This document shows, piece by piece, positions 35,901 to 47,240 of a stretch of DNA of 64,000 nucleotides. Under the pieces are notes generated by a model, which saw nothing but the letters and a program-made list of their open reading frames with translations, was not told the origin of the DNA and did no database searches. The number at the start of each line of letters is the position of its first letter. The first letter of the stretch is position 1. Where the stretch lies: assembly GCA_902805475.1 (NCBI GenBank), contig CADCSX010000003.1:2232001-2296000 (forward strand). Direction: 5' to 3'. This stretch comes from Entonaema liquescens. Its lineage: Eukaryota; Ascomycota; Sordariomycetes; Xylariales; Xylariaceae. Position numbers and translations under genes: made by a program.

Positions 35901-37393
35901 TGTCTAACGAAGGCCGACTTCGAAGTTGCCGTAGATGCAGCACGGAAGAACTTCGCAGATGCGATTGGCGCACCAAAGATTCCTAATGTCACCTGGGACG
36001 ATGTTGGTGGTCTCAGCAATGTCAAGGAAGCAGTGATGGAAACGATCCAACTACCCTTAGAAAGGCCAGAGTTGTTTGCCAAGGGAATGAAGAAGCGCTC
36101 CGGTATCTTATTTTACGGCCCTCCAGGCACAGGCAAAACGCTACTAGCAAAGGCCATCGCCACAGAGTACAGCTTAAATTTCTTCAGCGTAAAGGGTCCC
36201 GAGTTGCTGAATATGTATATCGGAGAATCCGAAGCCAATGTCCGCCGGGTCTTCCAGCGAGCACGGGACGCGAGACCCTGTGTTGTCTTCTTTGATGAAC
36301 TTGATTCGGTTGCTCCAAAACGAGGAAATCAGGGTGACAGTGGTGGTGTTATGGACCGTATCGTGTCCCAGCTTCTAGCAGAACTGGATGGCATGTCTGG
36401 GGGAGACGACGGAGGAGGTGGGGTCTTCGTTATTGGCGCCACGAATCGACCTGATCTGCTTGATCAAGCGCTGTTGCGTCCCGGTAGATTCGACAAGATG
36501 CTCTACCTTGGTGTGTCCGACACACACGAAAAGCAGATCACAATTATGGAAGCCCTAACAAGAAAGTATGTTTCGAATACAATTATCCTAACCCGACACG
36601 GGGAAACAACTCAAAATATGCATATGCTAACTTCGTCTATAGATTCACACTTCATCCTTCCGTATCGCTACCGGCTGTCTCCGAGCACCTCCCCTTTACT
36701 TACACGGGTGCCGATTTCTACGCATTGTGCAGTGATGCCATGCTAAAGGCTGTCACACGGCAAGCGTCTCTAGTAGATACCAAAATCCGGGCCATCAATG
36801 CGGGACGGGAAAAGGATGGACATGCTCCAATTTCCACGGCGAACTTCTTCGACCACCATGCCACGCCCGAAGACGTCGCTGTGATGGTTACAGAGCAGGA
36901 CTTCCTTGACGCAAACCGGGAGTTGATTCCCAGCGTTAGCGCGGGCGAGCTCGCCCACTACGAGCAAGTCCGTGCCACCTTCGAAAACCAAGACTCCAAA
37001 CAATCTCAGAAACAACCACAACGACCGGTGTCACCACCGCCACAGCCGGAGATAGCGGAGGCGCCGTCAACGCCGGCGTTACGCAGGCCCAAGTCGCAGT
37101 CGATCTCGAGCAACAAGGGTAAAGGTAAAGTGACGACACCCACCAGCACCAGCAGCACCAACAGCAAGGGGAAAGGGAAGGCCCTCGCCAACGCAAGCGA
37201 CGAGGAGAGCGAGGGGGAACCGGAAAACGGGTTCGGTGGGAGCAGCAGCAGCATGACGAATGGGAGGAGGAGGAGCACGAGTACGAGTAAGGGGAAGGGT
37301 AAAGCACTAGCACAAGCGCAAGAGCAGGCTTCGCCTACGGGAGGAGCCGGGTTTAACCATGGGACGGCGAGCGATGACGAGGGCCTTTACTGA
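32924..37393 (+). CDS. pex6: peroxisomal AAA+ ATPase peroxin-6 (Pex6)
   Basis: With Pex1, Pex6 forms the hexameric motor that pulls ubiquitinated Pex5 out of the peroxisomal membrane so that matrix-protein import can continue. Exons: 32924-33092, 33172-36565 and 36643-37393 (4,314 nt, 1,437 aa), with all phases correct. The N-terminal domains occupy about residues 1-740. The D1 ring is degenerate (NQRNIGKATL in place of a Walker A near 767), as is usual for Pex6. D2 is intact: NVTWDDVGGLSNVKEAVMET, Walker A GPPGTGKT at about 1039-1046, Walker B VVFFDELDS with D1098/E1099, and the second-region FVIGATNRPDLLDQALLRPG. The C-terminus is a Ser/Lys low-complexity tail with KGKGK repeats, longer than yeast Pex6. 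Short introns bracket the main exon. Confidence 0.96.
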
Positions 37394-37811
37394 AAATGGA
37401 AATTCTGGGTGCCGTCAAAAAAAAAATTTTTGTGAGAGGGGAGGCAGGCTGGACACTTTGGAGACTTATGATATAAATAAATAGACAGATTAGTATGTAG
37501 GTTAGGTAGGGGGTAGTCAAAGATATGACTTTCTATCTACTCCTCTAACTACCTAACCCTACATATATATTATAATAATACGTTTTTAGTCTAAGAAGAA
37601 TTCCCATCGCCAATGCAAAGAAGCCAAGTAAGGTTCTCGCCGATTCAAGATAGTTCATGGTTTTCTTATTTATTTGTTTTTCTCTTTTCTTTCGCAAATT
37701 TGGTATCTAATTAAGCACCCCCGGCCCCTATTCTGCCAAAAAGCAGTATTAAGTGAAAACTCGCCGGTGTTGTTTCGACGTATCAAATACTTTAAGGCTG
37801 ATTGGTATTGG
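37394..37811. other. convergent intergenic spacer (PEX6 / SH3BGR-like)
   Basis: About 420 bases between convergent genes. It holds an A run at 37419-37429 and the palindrome-like pair GGTTAGGTAGGGGGTAG ... CTACCTAACC at about 37500-37557, which could form a hairpin. No gene is seen. Confidence 0.5.
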
Positions 37812-39807
37812 TTATTTCTTGGTAGCGGCGGCTTTCCCTTTTCCCTTATCGCCTTCCTCTTCCTCGGTCTCTTCCTCATCGTCATCGTCATCCTCCTCTT
37901 CATCCTCCTCTTCGTCCTCATCCTCATCTTCATCGTCGTCTTCATCGTCGTCGTCGTCCTCACTCTCTATCTTCTCCTTAGGAGGTACATAATCAGCATC
38001 TCCCTCCTCCTCACTGTCTTCTTCCTCAGAACTCGTCGCCTCGGGGATCGCCTCTGCCTTCTCGATCTCGGCGATTTCCTCGGGAGATGCCTCCTCGACG
38101 ACGGAGCCGTGGAGAAGCTCGCTTATGTTGGGAGTAGCGCCGGTGCCGTCCGCCTTCCAGGACCCGGTTGTCGGGCTCTGCAGCATCGGGCGTAGTACGT
38201 CTTCTGGGGTATCATCTCCATGCCGTGATGCTGACGTCGGTGACTGCAAGCCCGCATCAGGCGGCGTTAATTCTTTGTCCTTGTCCGATATCTTCAGCTT
38301 GCTCAATTTCTCGGCTGCTGAGCGAGTGGACATCCCGGCTCTAGGCTTGGCCAGTGTAGAAGCAGCAGCTCTTGATGCAGCAGTAGTAGTTCTCGCCGTA
38401 GTAGTTGTAATTCTTGATGTGGTAGTTGTAGTAGTTGTGGTCTTAGGCTTGATAGCAACTGTTCTGGTCGTCTTGGCAGGAGTTACTTTCGGGGTTACTT
38501 TCGACGAAGTTGCTTTGGATGGAGTTGCTTTCGCCGGGGTTGCCTTTGCCGTGGTTGCTTTTGCGGGAGTCGCTTTTGCTGGCGTCACTTTCGAGGGGGT
38601 TACCTTCGAAGGGGTTGCTCTGGATGTAGTTGTCTTCGAGGTAGTCGCTTTGGTTCCGGATACCGTAGGAGTCGCCTTGGCTCTAGATGACGCCGTAGTA
38701 GTAGTGACTTTCCTAGCACTGGAACTGGTGCCGGCGGTAGCGGTGGATTTCTTAGTCTCCCCAGTCACCGTCTTCTTAGTAACCTTGGCTTCTGGCTTTT
38801 TGATATCTTTGGCGTCTGCTTTCTTGACAACTTTCTTCTCTACTTTCTTAACGTCCTTGCTCTCGGGTTTCTTGGCGTCTTTGTCGTCTACGTCCTCAGT
38901 TTCCTTGGTAACCTTGACGTCCTTAACATCCTCGGTATCCGGACTCTTAGTACCCTCGGTTTCTGATTTCTCAGTAGCCTCGCTCTCCGTCTCCTTGGTA
39001 TCTTTAACGTCTTCGGCATCCTTAGCCTCTTTGGTATCCTTGGTATCTCCGGTGTCCTTAGTATCTTTGATATCCTTGTCATCTGACTTCTTCACATCCT
39101 CATTCTCCTTAGTGTCCTTATCTTTCTTGCCGTAGACCTTCGCACGCAAGCTTTCCAGATGTACCTGCTTCGCTCTCGCCGCGGCCTCCTCAGCAATACT
39201 ACGGACGGGTTCGGCAGGGCTAGCTGTTTTGGCTCCGACTCCGGTTTTAGTTGTCGATGACGCAGCCGCTTTAGGTTTGTCGTTTTCGGGTAGCGGAGGC
39301 GCAGGGGGTGGTGCTGGTGCGGAAGAGCCCGCGGCGGCAGTAGACTTTGATGCCGCAACTTTCTTCTTTTTAGGGGTAGGTGGTGGGGGTGCCTGGCTCT
39401 TGGGCGGAATTGTGAAGTCGTCGTAGTAGATGGTGACATTTTGTTTCAGTTCGCCATACTCGTTCCATTCTTCAATCTCAACTAGATCCTATGCGATCAC
39501 CTAGTTAGTGATATATTTTGTAAATCTTCATTCCCTGTCAACTTACGCCGAGAACCATGCCCATCTGCACTAAACCAGGAAGCTTGCGAACGCGTCCAGA
39601 TGCATCCTTGCCAGCCCTTCGACCCCATAACATGCGTGCCTTATCGTCAACTGCGATATCTATGGCTTTGAATGGTACCTTGTTGGCTCTCAGGATAGTC
39701 TCTAGTCGCGAAGTAGCCGTCACGATATGAGATGAACCGGCCGTGAGAGAGGTGTATATATAGAGAGCGGGGTCGGTCGAGTACGTCGCGGCTTTAGTTT
39801 CTGCCAT
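37812..39807 (-). CDS. SH3BGR/SH3BGRL-like thioredoxin-fold protein with long KATP-repeat and acidic tail
   Basis: The N-terminal 110 residues match the SH3-binding glutamic-acid-rich (SH3BGR, glutaredoxin-like) fold: LYIYTSLTAGSSHIVTATSR, then ILRANKVPFKAIDIAVDDKA, RKLPGLVQMG and EIEEWNEYGELKQ. There is no CxxC, so redox activity is not expected. Exon 1 is 39807-39547, the intron is 39546-39489 and exon 2 is 39488-37812; total 645 aa in one clean frame. After a Pro-rich linker come KD/KDT repeats (about 230-320), then 20-odd copies of KATP/KVTP/TKAT type units (about 370-440), and a final run of Glu/Asp with interspersed Lys. The tail is disordered and highly charged. The specific role in fungi is unknown to me. 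The long antisense frame here is a by-product of the repeats. Confidence 0.85.
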
Positions 39808-40756
39808 CTTGCTATAAATGATTTGTCAAGTTTTCAAGGAAAATAAAGCGACAAAAAAACGAGAGGGAAAGAGAAGGAGATAAATCAGCTTATAAGTCTT
39901 GGAAGTTGGAGATGGGATGCTCCTGGTTCGAGATCGGGGGAATGCGAAAGTGATTCCCCTGGATCAGATAGCGATAGACAGCCTAATCGATAGTACCTTT
40001 ACGAGGTTTAGGACGTTTCACCCGTGCTCTACCAACCCGCCGGCACGAGACCGCTAAAAGGCTAAAAGCCATTGGCGCAAGACCTAAATTTTGATTGGGC
40101 GCTTGTACCTGAATATGACTTCATAGCATAATTGAATAAGGTTTTAAGGTTTAACTGCATATGTGCAGCTTTACCGAAACCTCGGGATTCCTTAGGAAGT
40201 ACTGCCCTTATTCAAATACCTAGGTACGTAAATACCTACCACGTAAAGGTATATTTGATGCCAGCAATTAAGTTACCAATTAGTTAAAGAAATCATTCCG
40301 ATGATGAGTAATAAGGCCTACGTCACATAATTGAATGAAGACCGTTATGTATGGAATATATATATATATATATATACCTAGTTATATAGTTATTCAATAT
40401 TTGAACTTGTCAACTCTACCTAAGTATCCTCCTTTTGAATACAGACCGTTCAATAGGAACCTTTCTGAATAGTCCAGACGTGTGTCAATTAGGACTATTG
40501 GAGTTCGGAGTCCCGGGTCTATTAGTTAGAAGACATATGAAATTACAGTAATAACGAACGGTAATTCCGCTATAACGAATACGTCATAGCATGGAACTGA
40601 GCGCACTTGTCCAAAACGCGCCTATTCACAGACCGGTTGAAGGTAGAGTTCAACGCCATGACTACCACCGGCTTCTACCAAGCCACAGACATTTCCCAAC
40701 GAAAAAGAAAGCCTTATAAGTCCAAGTAGCATATGGGGTATTTAACAAATGGTCAA

Positions 40757-40904
40757 TGGCCGTGTTGGTACGGCCTAGCGAATTATTCATATATGCTTTC
40801 TCCGCCACACCTAAGACCTAAAACCTACTCTCTCCTACTGTATACCTATACAATATCCTTATGAAGTATCGCTAGGCCCTGGGGTTCGATTCCCCAGATG
40901 GCCA
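40757..40904 (+). other. tRNA-like / possible tRNA pseudogene with nested inverted repeats
   Basis: The 3' part has a perfect T-arm (TGGGG, loop TTCGATT, CCCCA) and a 3' acceptor strand GATGGCC plus A. Six of its seven bases pair with GGCCGTG at 40758-40764. Between them, GGCCTAGCGA (40772-40781) and TCGCTAGGCC (40869-40878) are perfect 10-bp complements enclosing 87 bases. There is no credible D-arm or A box, and no clear anticodon loop. I therefore do not call it a functional tRNA. Confidence 0.4.
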
Positions 40905-40912
40905 CTTCAATT

Positions 40913-40934
40913 CCTTTTTTTTTTTTTTTTTTGG
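40913..40934. repeat. poly-T tract
   Basis: About 20 consecutive T, starting 9 bases after the tRNA-like sequence. If that element is transcribed by RNA polymerase III, this would serve as a terminator; otherwise it is a plain homopolymer. Confidence 0.7.
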
Positions 40935-41980
40935 TCCTTTGTCATACGTCTGACTTAGGGGTATTTCTTATTGTACAAGTGATGATATCTATATGAAAGT
41001 GCAACATGAGCACCGGGTGTCAAAGTTGATATAAAACTTTTAAGACCGAAACAATCAATTACGAGACATAACGTGAAATAAAAGCATATCCTTCTTACTC
41101 TGGTGTTATGTAGCTTTCAAATGTAAACATGAACGCGCATACTCGTGTCGCTCAGGAATGCTATTACGTATCCCCTCGAGAAATCATCCATAGATTCAAT
41201 GTAATCATATTAATACCGATTATTTGATAATCAACCCCATACTCATGCTGTCTCACTAATCTTTAACCCTCTTCGATTACTGGGGGCTAGAATCGTAGGC
41301 GGCGTTCGAAAGAATGCAGTGGCTGACTGTCAACTAATGCACTCAACTCAAGCCTCTCTCCTCCGAGTTCTATGATTCGTCACTAATAATTGGCAGATAT
41401 CGGAGTTTCACAACATCTTGATTACTTAGCTGTGGTTGGGCGCCTTTCTACCAGAACAGATCCGTGAACTACGGATCGCGTGGTATCATGTGAAGCAGTG
41501 CATGCGTAAGCAACTCTCAACTCCTTCACCCGACGACGAAGATCCCTAGCTCCTATCCGAAGAACTGAATTCTATATCCTGGCAGAAACTAGGCGGCACT
41601 CTTTGCGAATACGGCTCGTGATGGTAGATGTTACTGACCCCGGACCGGTGTCGTCGGCTGGCTGGCTGACGTACTGTGTTTTCTCACCGGTCACTCCTCA
41701 TCCGACGCATACGAGTATCATATTATTCAAGGCAGCCGTCCAATAGCCTATCCTAGACCTCTTTCACTTGTCATTTTAGACCGGAGTAATGCTTCATAAG
41801 TATCGATGTAGGACTTATAGTAGAGACAATAATACGACAGTAAAGGAACTAAACGTTGGTTAGCCATGTTTCAGTATCAATATTATAAGAACGAATCAAG
41901 ACTATAATCCTTTACCAGTTTTCTAGATTCTAGGGGACTGCTTGCATACATCCTAGCTTGAGCCTTGTTGGCTGGGGAGG

Positions 41981-42005
41981 AAAAAAAAAAAAAAAAAAAA
42001 AAAAA
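41981..42005. repeat. poly-A tract
   Basis: About 25 A's in a row in non-coding DNA. It could mark the 3' end of an old retro-inserted sequence, but no source gene or target duplication is visible. Confidence 0.8.
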
Positions 42006-45000
42006 GATCATTTGCATAATTCGCTCACTCCCGAAGGAAGTGGCTCGGTCTATCCGCGGTACCGGTTCCGTGGGAAACAAAGCCCATTGCCAAAAGGCAA
42101 GAAAAACGATGATGGAAGATGGATCAGTCGGAAGTGGTACCTATAATATACCTGACTTACAACCAGTGGTACGTCGTCCTCTTACGAAGCTCACCCACGT
42201 TCTCTTCCCCCGAAAGCTTGTTAGTTCCATTTCTTCTGGGTATCTGCAGCAAGGGATCCCTGCTCGTACATCCGGTGGGTTGCAGCGAGCAAGCCGACAA
42301 GGCTATGACCTCTGACTAATGTGAATGATGGCCCATGGGGAATTGTATTATACTATTGGCTGCTGCATTAGACTATAGCCGTGGCTTGAGCCTCCGCCCA
42401 CGTAGGTAGTGATATACCTACTTTTCTTGTCCTTATGTGACACAGGCTACGAGGTTGCTCGCAGATCACTCTCCTTTGCCAAAACAAAGCACTGTGATTA
42501 CTTCTCTCGTTTCCTAAGCCTTGTCATGTCTGACTTGTGGCGCCCTGTTTTGAAGTCGGATGTGTCACTTCTGAGTTCCTTGGTTTTCTCACAAGTGTTA
42601 TACAAAATATACGGAAGTAAGTTTATCAGATATAGATACCGTTGGTGCTGAGAAAGCTGTAAACATTGTCCTAGATTCTAGCTTTTGTCACATATCATAA
42701 ACCGATTTGAACATATCATCTCTCTACCACCCGCAATGGCAAATGGCTCTTCTCATTGGCTTACCTACCTGGTAGTTACATGGGCACGACAGGAATATTG
42801 AAAGTTAAAATAGCTGGAAACAACACAGTGGTCATCGGACTACAAGTTTTCTATTCTAGTAGTACCGTAATGAGCGGTGTATGGTCCAAGTCGTGACTAG
42901 CTGGGTAATGTCTCATACCGAACCGTAACTCACGAGCAAACACACACGCCTTACTAACCCCGAAAATACCGTGCGGCAATGTCCGTCATACCTAAAGTAG
43001 AACCAAGTTATTTCGTATTCTCCTCTCCGGTTTCCCGAGGAGAGGTTTTAGTTGGGGGGGGAACTTGTTGGAGAAATCGCCCAGCAACCAATCACCAGGA
43101 AACGCCGTTGATTCTTACATGCCGCTCTGCTACCCAATGGCGTCGAAGCCCGACACTAAAGGACAGGTTTGACGTCCCGACCGCTCGGGTAGGATGTGAA
43201 GCAGTCGGCGGCCGTCGGCCCCACCGCATCTGAGCGGCGAGGAGATGATGTTCCGCTGCAGAGTCAGTCCCCCCCTTGTGCCACCGACGTAGCTCGCCTA
43301 CGAAGCACAGGGGAATGACAGCTTGCTGCACGTAACAGCTAATATGTGCATGATGTGTGTGATGGGTGTGCACGCGAGACCGTAATCCAACACGCTACCA
43401 ATTTTTTTCAGCTTCGTCCGCTTAGGGCAGAGAACCCGTCCCGCTAAGTGGTCGAGGATGAAGTCCCCGGGGGCTAGGAATGATCATCACACAGGTGAGG
43501 GAAGGCCATAAGCATTAGAGCTTACATACAGTATAACACATAAAGAGTAACCGGTATAGAAATCTACCCAATCTTGTCGTAGCGTGCGGGTCGCGTAGGA
43601 ACGCTCACCCGTGGGGGAGATGGATGGCCCTGGCAGAGATGCGTCGAAGGAGCCGCCCAGGCGGCCACTAGAGCCCCTTCGCCATAAAATCGTTCATCAT
43701 GACAGATGCTACCGTCGACAGGGGGTGAGCCTACTTTTCGGGGCTGCAGGGCCTAGGTATATTGAGGATAACATAACCCACGTTTAATAGCTACCTTGTA
43801 GCATGGCCATGGGGCCGAATGGGCCAAGTGTTGGGATGGCCAAGGATCAATTTTTTCCAAACGGGTATCTCGTTCCGGCCGTGCACCGCATTTCGACGCC
43901 CGCGATGTGTTGCAGATCCAAGTCCTTGGGTCCTAAAAAACCCCCGAAAGGTAAAAATGATAACAACAGGCCCTGAAGTTTACCGGTTTCCCTAATTCTC
44001 TTCCTCAACTGCCGGGCTTCGGTTTCTTATGTTACGCGCCGTGCTCTCTTTTTCTCTCGCTCTTCTCGGAGACGGGGTCGAAAGCCGAATTTGAAAAGAG
44101 AGGAAGGCGGAAAACTAAGTCAGATTCTGATCGGGAAGCCGAGGTTTCTTGGTCATCGACCGGAGAGGATAATAGTAGGTAGATATGAAACACAAGGTTA
44201 CTTCGACGAACGATTTTAGGAGGCTTGACGATGAATAAGGGACACTACCGCTTGGACGTGATAATACCGGAAATTCCAAATATGTACCTACCTACCTGTC
44301 TACCTAACGGACCGCGGTAACGGGCAACGGGCACTAGGTAACATATTTGGGTAGCCCGGGCACGAAATGACGAGATGCCACTCAACCAGGAAGGGGTGAG
44401 TTCTGGTCGAGACAACCCCTCGGATAAGGGAGTCTGACATTATTTCTAAAGAAAGAAAAACCCCGTAGGCTTGGATCTGTAGGGTGTTCCCCGAAGAGGA
44501 GGATTGACCTCAGCATGGCTTAAAAAAAGCCCGGGTAGGCAAGATAAGTCTGGTTTGGTTCTGGTTTGCCTGTTGCTTATAAAAAGGACCACGGGAATCC
44601 TCTCGCAGTGCACCAACGCAAGTTATTCCCGCTCGGTTGTCCTTTTTTTTTTATTTTTCAGACTATATATGTACGTGCGTAAGACGTACATTAGAGAGAA
44701 CACGGCTAGCAAACTGCATTTCGTTTCATTGTTTAATATTTTTTTTTTTTCTCTTGGGCTTGACGGGACCGTAAGAGTTAGTTACAAGGGTTGGGATCTT
44801 AAGGTGCTCATTTTGTTTTTCCCTCCTTGGTTTTCTTCTCTTGTTAGTGGCTTATTCCTCTCCCCCCCAGATATTCTCAATATGACAGCTCACAAAACTA
44901 AACTGACCTTTTTCGATCAGGTGCTCGTGCTACGAGAGAAAGAGGGCCGCGCGGCGATAAACCAATAGCCCTTTCGTCTGATAAGTCGATTGCTTATATA

Positions 45001-45637
45001 AAATAACCCGCAGCCGTCGCAATGGATGCCGTGCGTCATCGACTCGACCGTGGCTCTGCTCTTCAGTTGCCAGAGCTGACGTACAGCCACGCGGTCCCCT
45101 CTTCCGATCACAGATGGTTCCGTGCTGTCCAAGACCCGTCATCTCTTGGACCGAGCCATCGAGGACCGGGAGTGGTAGAGCTCGCGTTAAAGTGGTGCGA
45201 CCATCGAGATCGAGGCTGTCCACACGAGTGCGATTCGACAAAACGCCTATGTGATAGATGTGAGAACAACGAATGTAGTTCGTTCCACCATTAGGGTATT
45301 TCTCGTTTATAATTCTTCGGGATTGGTTATTAATGATTAGAGGGGGATCTAGGATTAACTCCCAACTGTTCATTCATGTTGAGAGAAGAGAGAATAATAT
45401 GGACGGGATGTGGTTATGTCTAAAGGAAGTAAAGTAGCATGTAAGGGGCAATGGTAGTTTGTAGTGTGCGTGTTGTTTTTTCGAATCCCTTTTCTTCCCT
45501 TTTACTGAATTTTGTGTCTATATTAAAATAAAATCACATCATAATCTCCGATCGACCTGTTTGTCCCCGACGTGAGGAAAAGTAACTTTGAATTTAAGCA
45601 TAACATATTCCGTACAGAAGGGTTTAGGTAGCACGGA

Positions 45638-45662
45638 CGATGACGATGATGATGATGATGAT
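45638..45662. repeat. (GAT)n trinucleotide microsatellite
   Basis: Seven or so GAT/GAC units in non-coding DNA. A tandem CCAACCCT repeat follows at about 45686-45712. Confidence 0.8.
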
Positions 45663-46713
45663 ATGAACCTTCAGCCTGGTCTGTCCAACCCTCCAACCCT
45701 CCAACCCTCCCAACCTCGTGGCTCGACAGGGATTACTGGTTTCATCACAGTGGAGATATAGGCTATGTTGGGCTGTCCTCCGGGAGCCTTTCCGAAGCCA
45801 GTCAGCTTTGAACCGGGTTGCGGGATGAAGCACGCAAGCTTGATTCCCGTAAAGAGATAATCACCAAGCAGCCCAAGATACGCGCTCGAATAACCGCAGT
45901 AAAAAATTCTTCACCGGTGTGGGGAAAGGTAGCCATCACATCCCCCTGGGGTTAATTATTATAACTACCTTATACGCGCAGATCCGAGCGAAATCGGCTT
46001 TACCACCGAGCCATCTCATTTATCCCGTCCACGCTCGGGATTAGACCACGATTATTGGAAGTCAGACTTGTTTCGAAACATAGTTCACCTTGCACTAGCT
46101 ATTGTCAGGCTCGTATTGTGATATAATAATATAATTACAATATTCAAATAGTATACAATGCTCATATAGCTCAGAATCAGAAATAGAACAGTTGGTAGTG
46201 TTATGTTTAACCACTAATCCTGGTTATTTTTACCTCGGCACGAGGCTGAAAGGATTATATCAAAAGGGTCCTACAAGGTTCACTTCAAAAAGAAACACAA
46301 GAATCATTGGCAACGGAAATATTTGTCATTGGTCGAGCCGGTCCCGTATAACCAACACGATGCCTTCAGTTGAATATGCGACATGAAGAACCACCCAACT
46401 CCTCCGCATGCTCTCTCCCTTCTTAGTACCGCACTCACGCGCAACACATAGCCTGCAAATATGAACATAGAGAAAGCGCTGTTACGCCTAGGGGTATTCG
46501 GCCAAACCCGGCCAGATCTTTCCTAAACCGATATATTTCGCCTTTAAATGCTTCAAACGTCCTTCCCCGAAGAATAAATGGTATGAGTGGACAGAAATGA
46601 ATAGAAAATTGTCCGAATTGTTTAAGACCTAAGTGCTCGACCGCGCGGGAGCTAAAACTCAGGCTCGCCAAAGGTAACTGACATAGTTTGCGATTCCACA
46701 TCTAATCTTCCAC

Positions 46714-47240
46714 TTAGAATAGGAGGGCAGCACCCATTGCGACAACACCCATCAGCAGACTCGAGTGGACAGCGACCAAGCCAGCACCAGCAGTAGGAGG
46801 GACTGCAGGCGCAGAAGTTGACGGCGCAGCAGGCGGCGTGACGGCCGGTGGTGTGGGTACCACGGAAGTCAACGTAGGGTATGTAGTAGGGACCACATAG
46901 CTGGAAGTAGTGTTAGGGTAGGCAGTAGGTCCAACGTGAGTGGTGGAGTTGGAGATGGGGTAAAAAGTGGAAGAGATGATAGATGAAGAGGAAGAGGAGA
47001 ACTGCTGCTGGTAGTGGTGTTCAATGCGACGGAGCTGGTAGGGTACGCAGGAGGCGTCGAGATCGAAGATGATGTCGTCGGAACAGAGCTGGTTGACGGC
47101 GTGTACAACGGGCAGGCAGTGTTGTCAGGGCTGCACTTGGTAATGGTGACCGTCGCCGTCAGGTAAGATGTGGCTGTACTGGTCTCCGCGACAGCAGACG
47201 CGACGGTGGCAGCCACTGCGATCAAAGATGAGGTACGCAT
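46714..47240 (-). CDS. putative GPI-anchored Ser/Thr-rich cell-surface protein, one frameshift
   Basis: The N-terminus MRTSSLIAVAATVASAVA is a signal peptide. It is followed by a Thr-rich segment with two cysteines (KCSPDNTACPLYTP), a pattern common in small fungal GPI proteins. A long Ser/Thr/Pro region follows with N-x-T sequons. The C-terminus (TAGAGLVAVHSSLLMGVVAM, then GAALLF) is a hydrophobic GPI-attachment signal. The start and end lie in different frames. The shift falls in the Ser-rich stretch at about 46985-47006; one extra base there gives 528 nt (175 aa). Because the middle is low-complexity I cannot place the shift exactly, and a small intron is not fully excluded. The expected location is the plasma membrane or cell wall. 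Confidence 0.65.

Larger units (their letters stand above)
39808..46713. other. 6.9-kb gene-poor region
   Basis: No protein gene here can be supported; the open frames on both strands (for example 42979-43373, 44504-44968 and 44917-45373) have no recognisable content. What I do see: an ATAT run at about 40355-40375, a tRNA-like 3' half with inverted repeats (40757-40904), T and A runs (40913-40934, 41981-42005), a GC-richer patch (43050-43900), a TATAAAAA word at 44577, and a GAT trinucleotide repeat at about 45641-45661. It could be degraded repeats or a regulatory or lncRNA region. Nothing in the sequence decides. Confidence 0.5.

Noticed and set aside
38125..39135. Long plus-strand open frame of Val/Leu/Ser-rich protein
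   Set aside because: It lies exactly antisense to the KATP and KD repeats of the SH3BGR-like gene; the repetitive codon pattern keeps the opposite strand open. The real protein domain is on the minus strand.
44504..44968. 154-codon plus-strand frame
   Set aside because: T-rich hydrophobic composition typical of non-coding DNA, no domain, no good start context.
44917..45373. Overlapping frames on both strands
   Set aside because: Neither has recognisable domains or splice support, and they compete with each other.
45975..46016. Minus-strand sequence resembling a tRNA A box and D-arm
   Set aside because: The D stem pairs, but there is no matching anticodon arm, B box or acceptor partner downstream.
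46158..46240. tRNA-like GCTCATATAGCTCAG followed by TTGGTAG
   Set aside because: The two D-arm pieces are separated by 17 bases and there is no T-arm or 3' acceptor strand; at best a degraded fragment.
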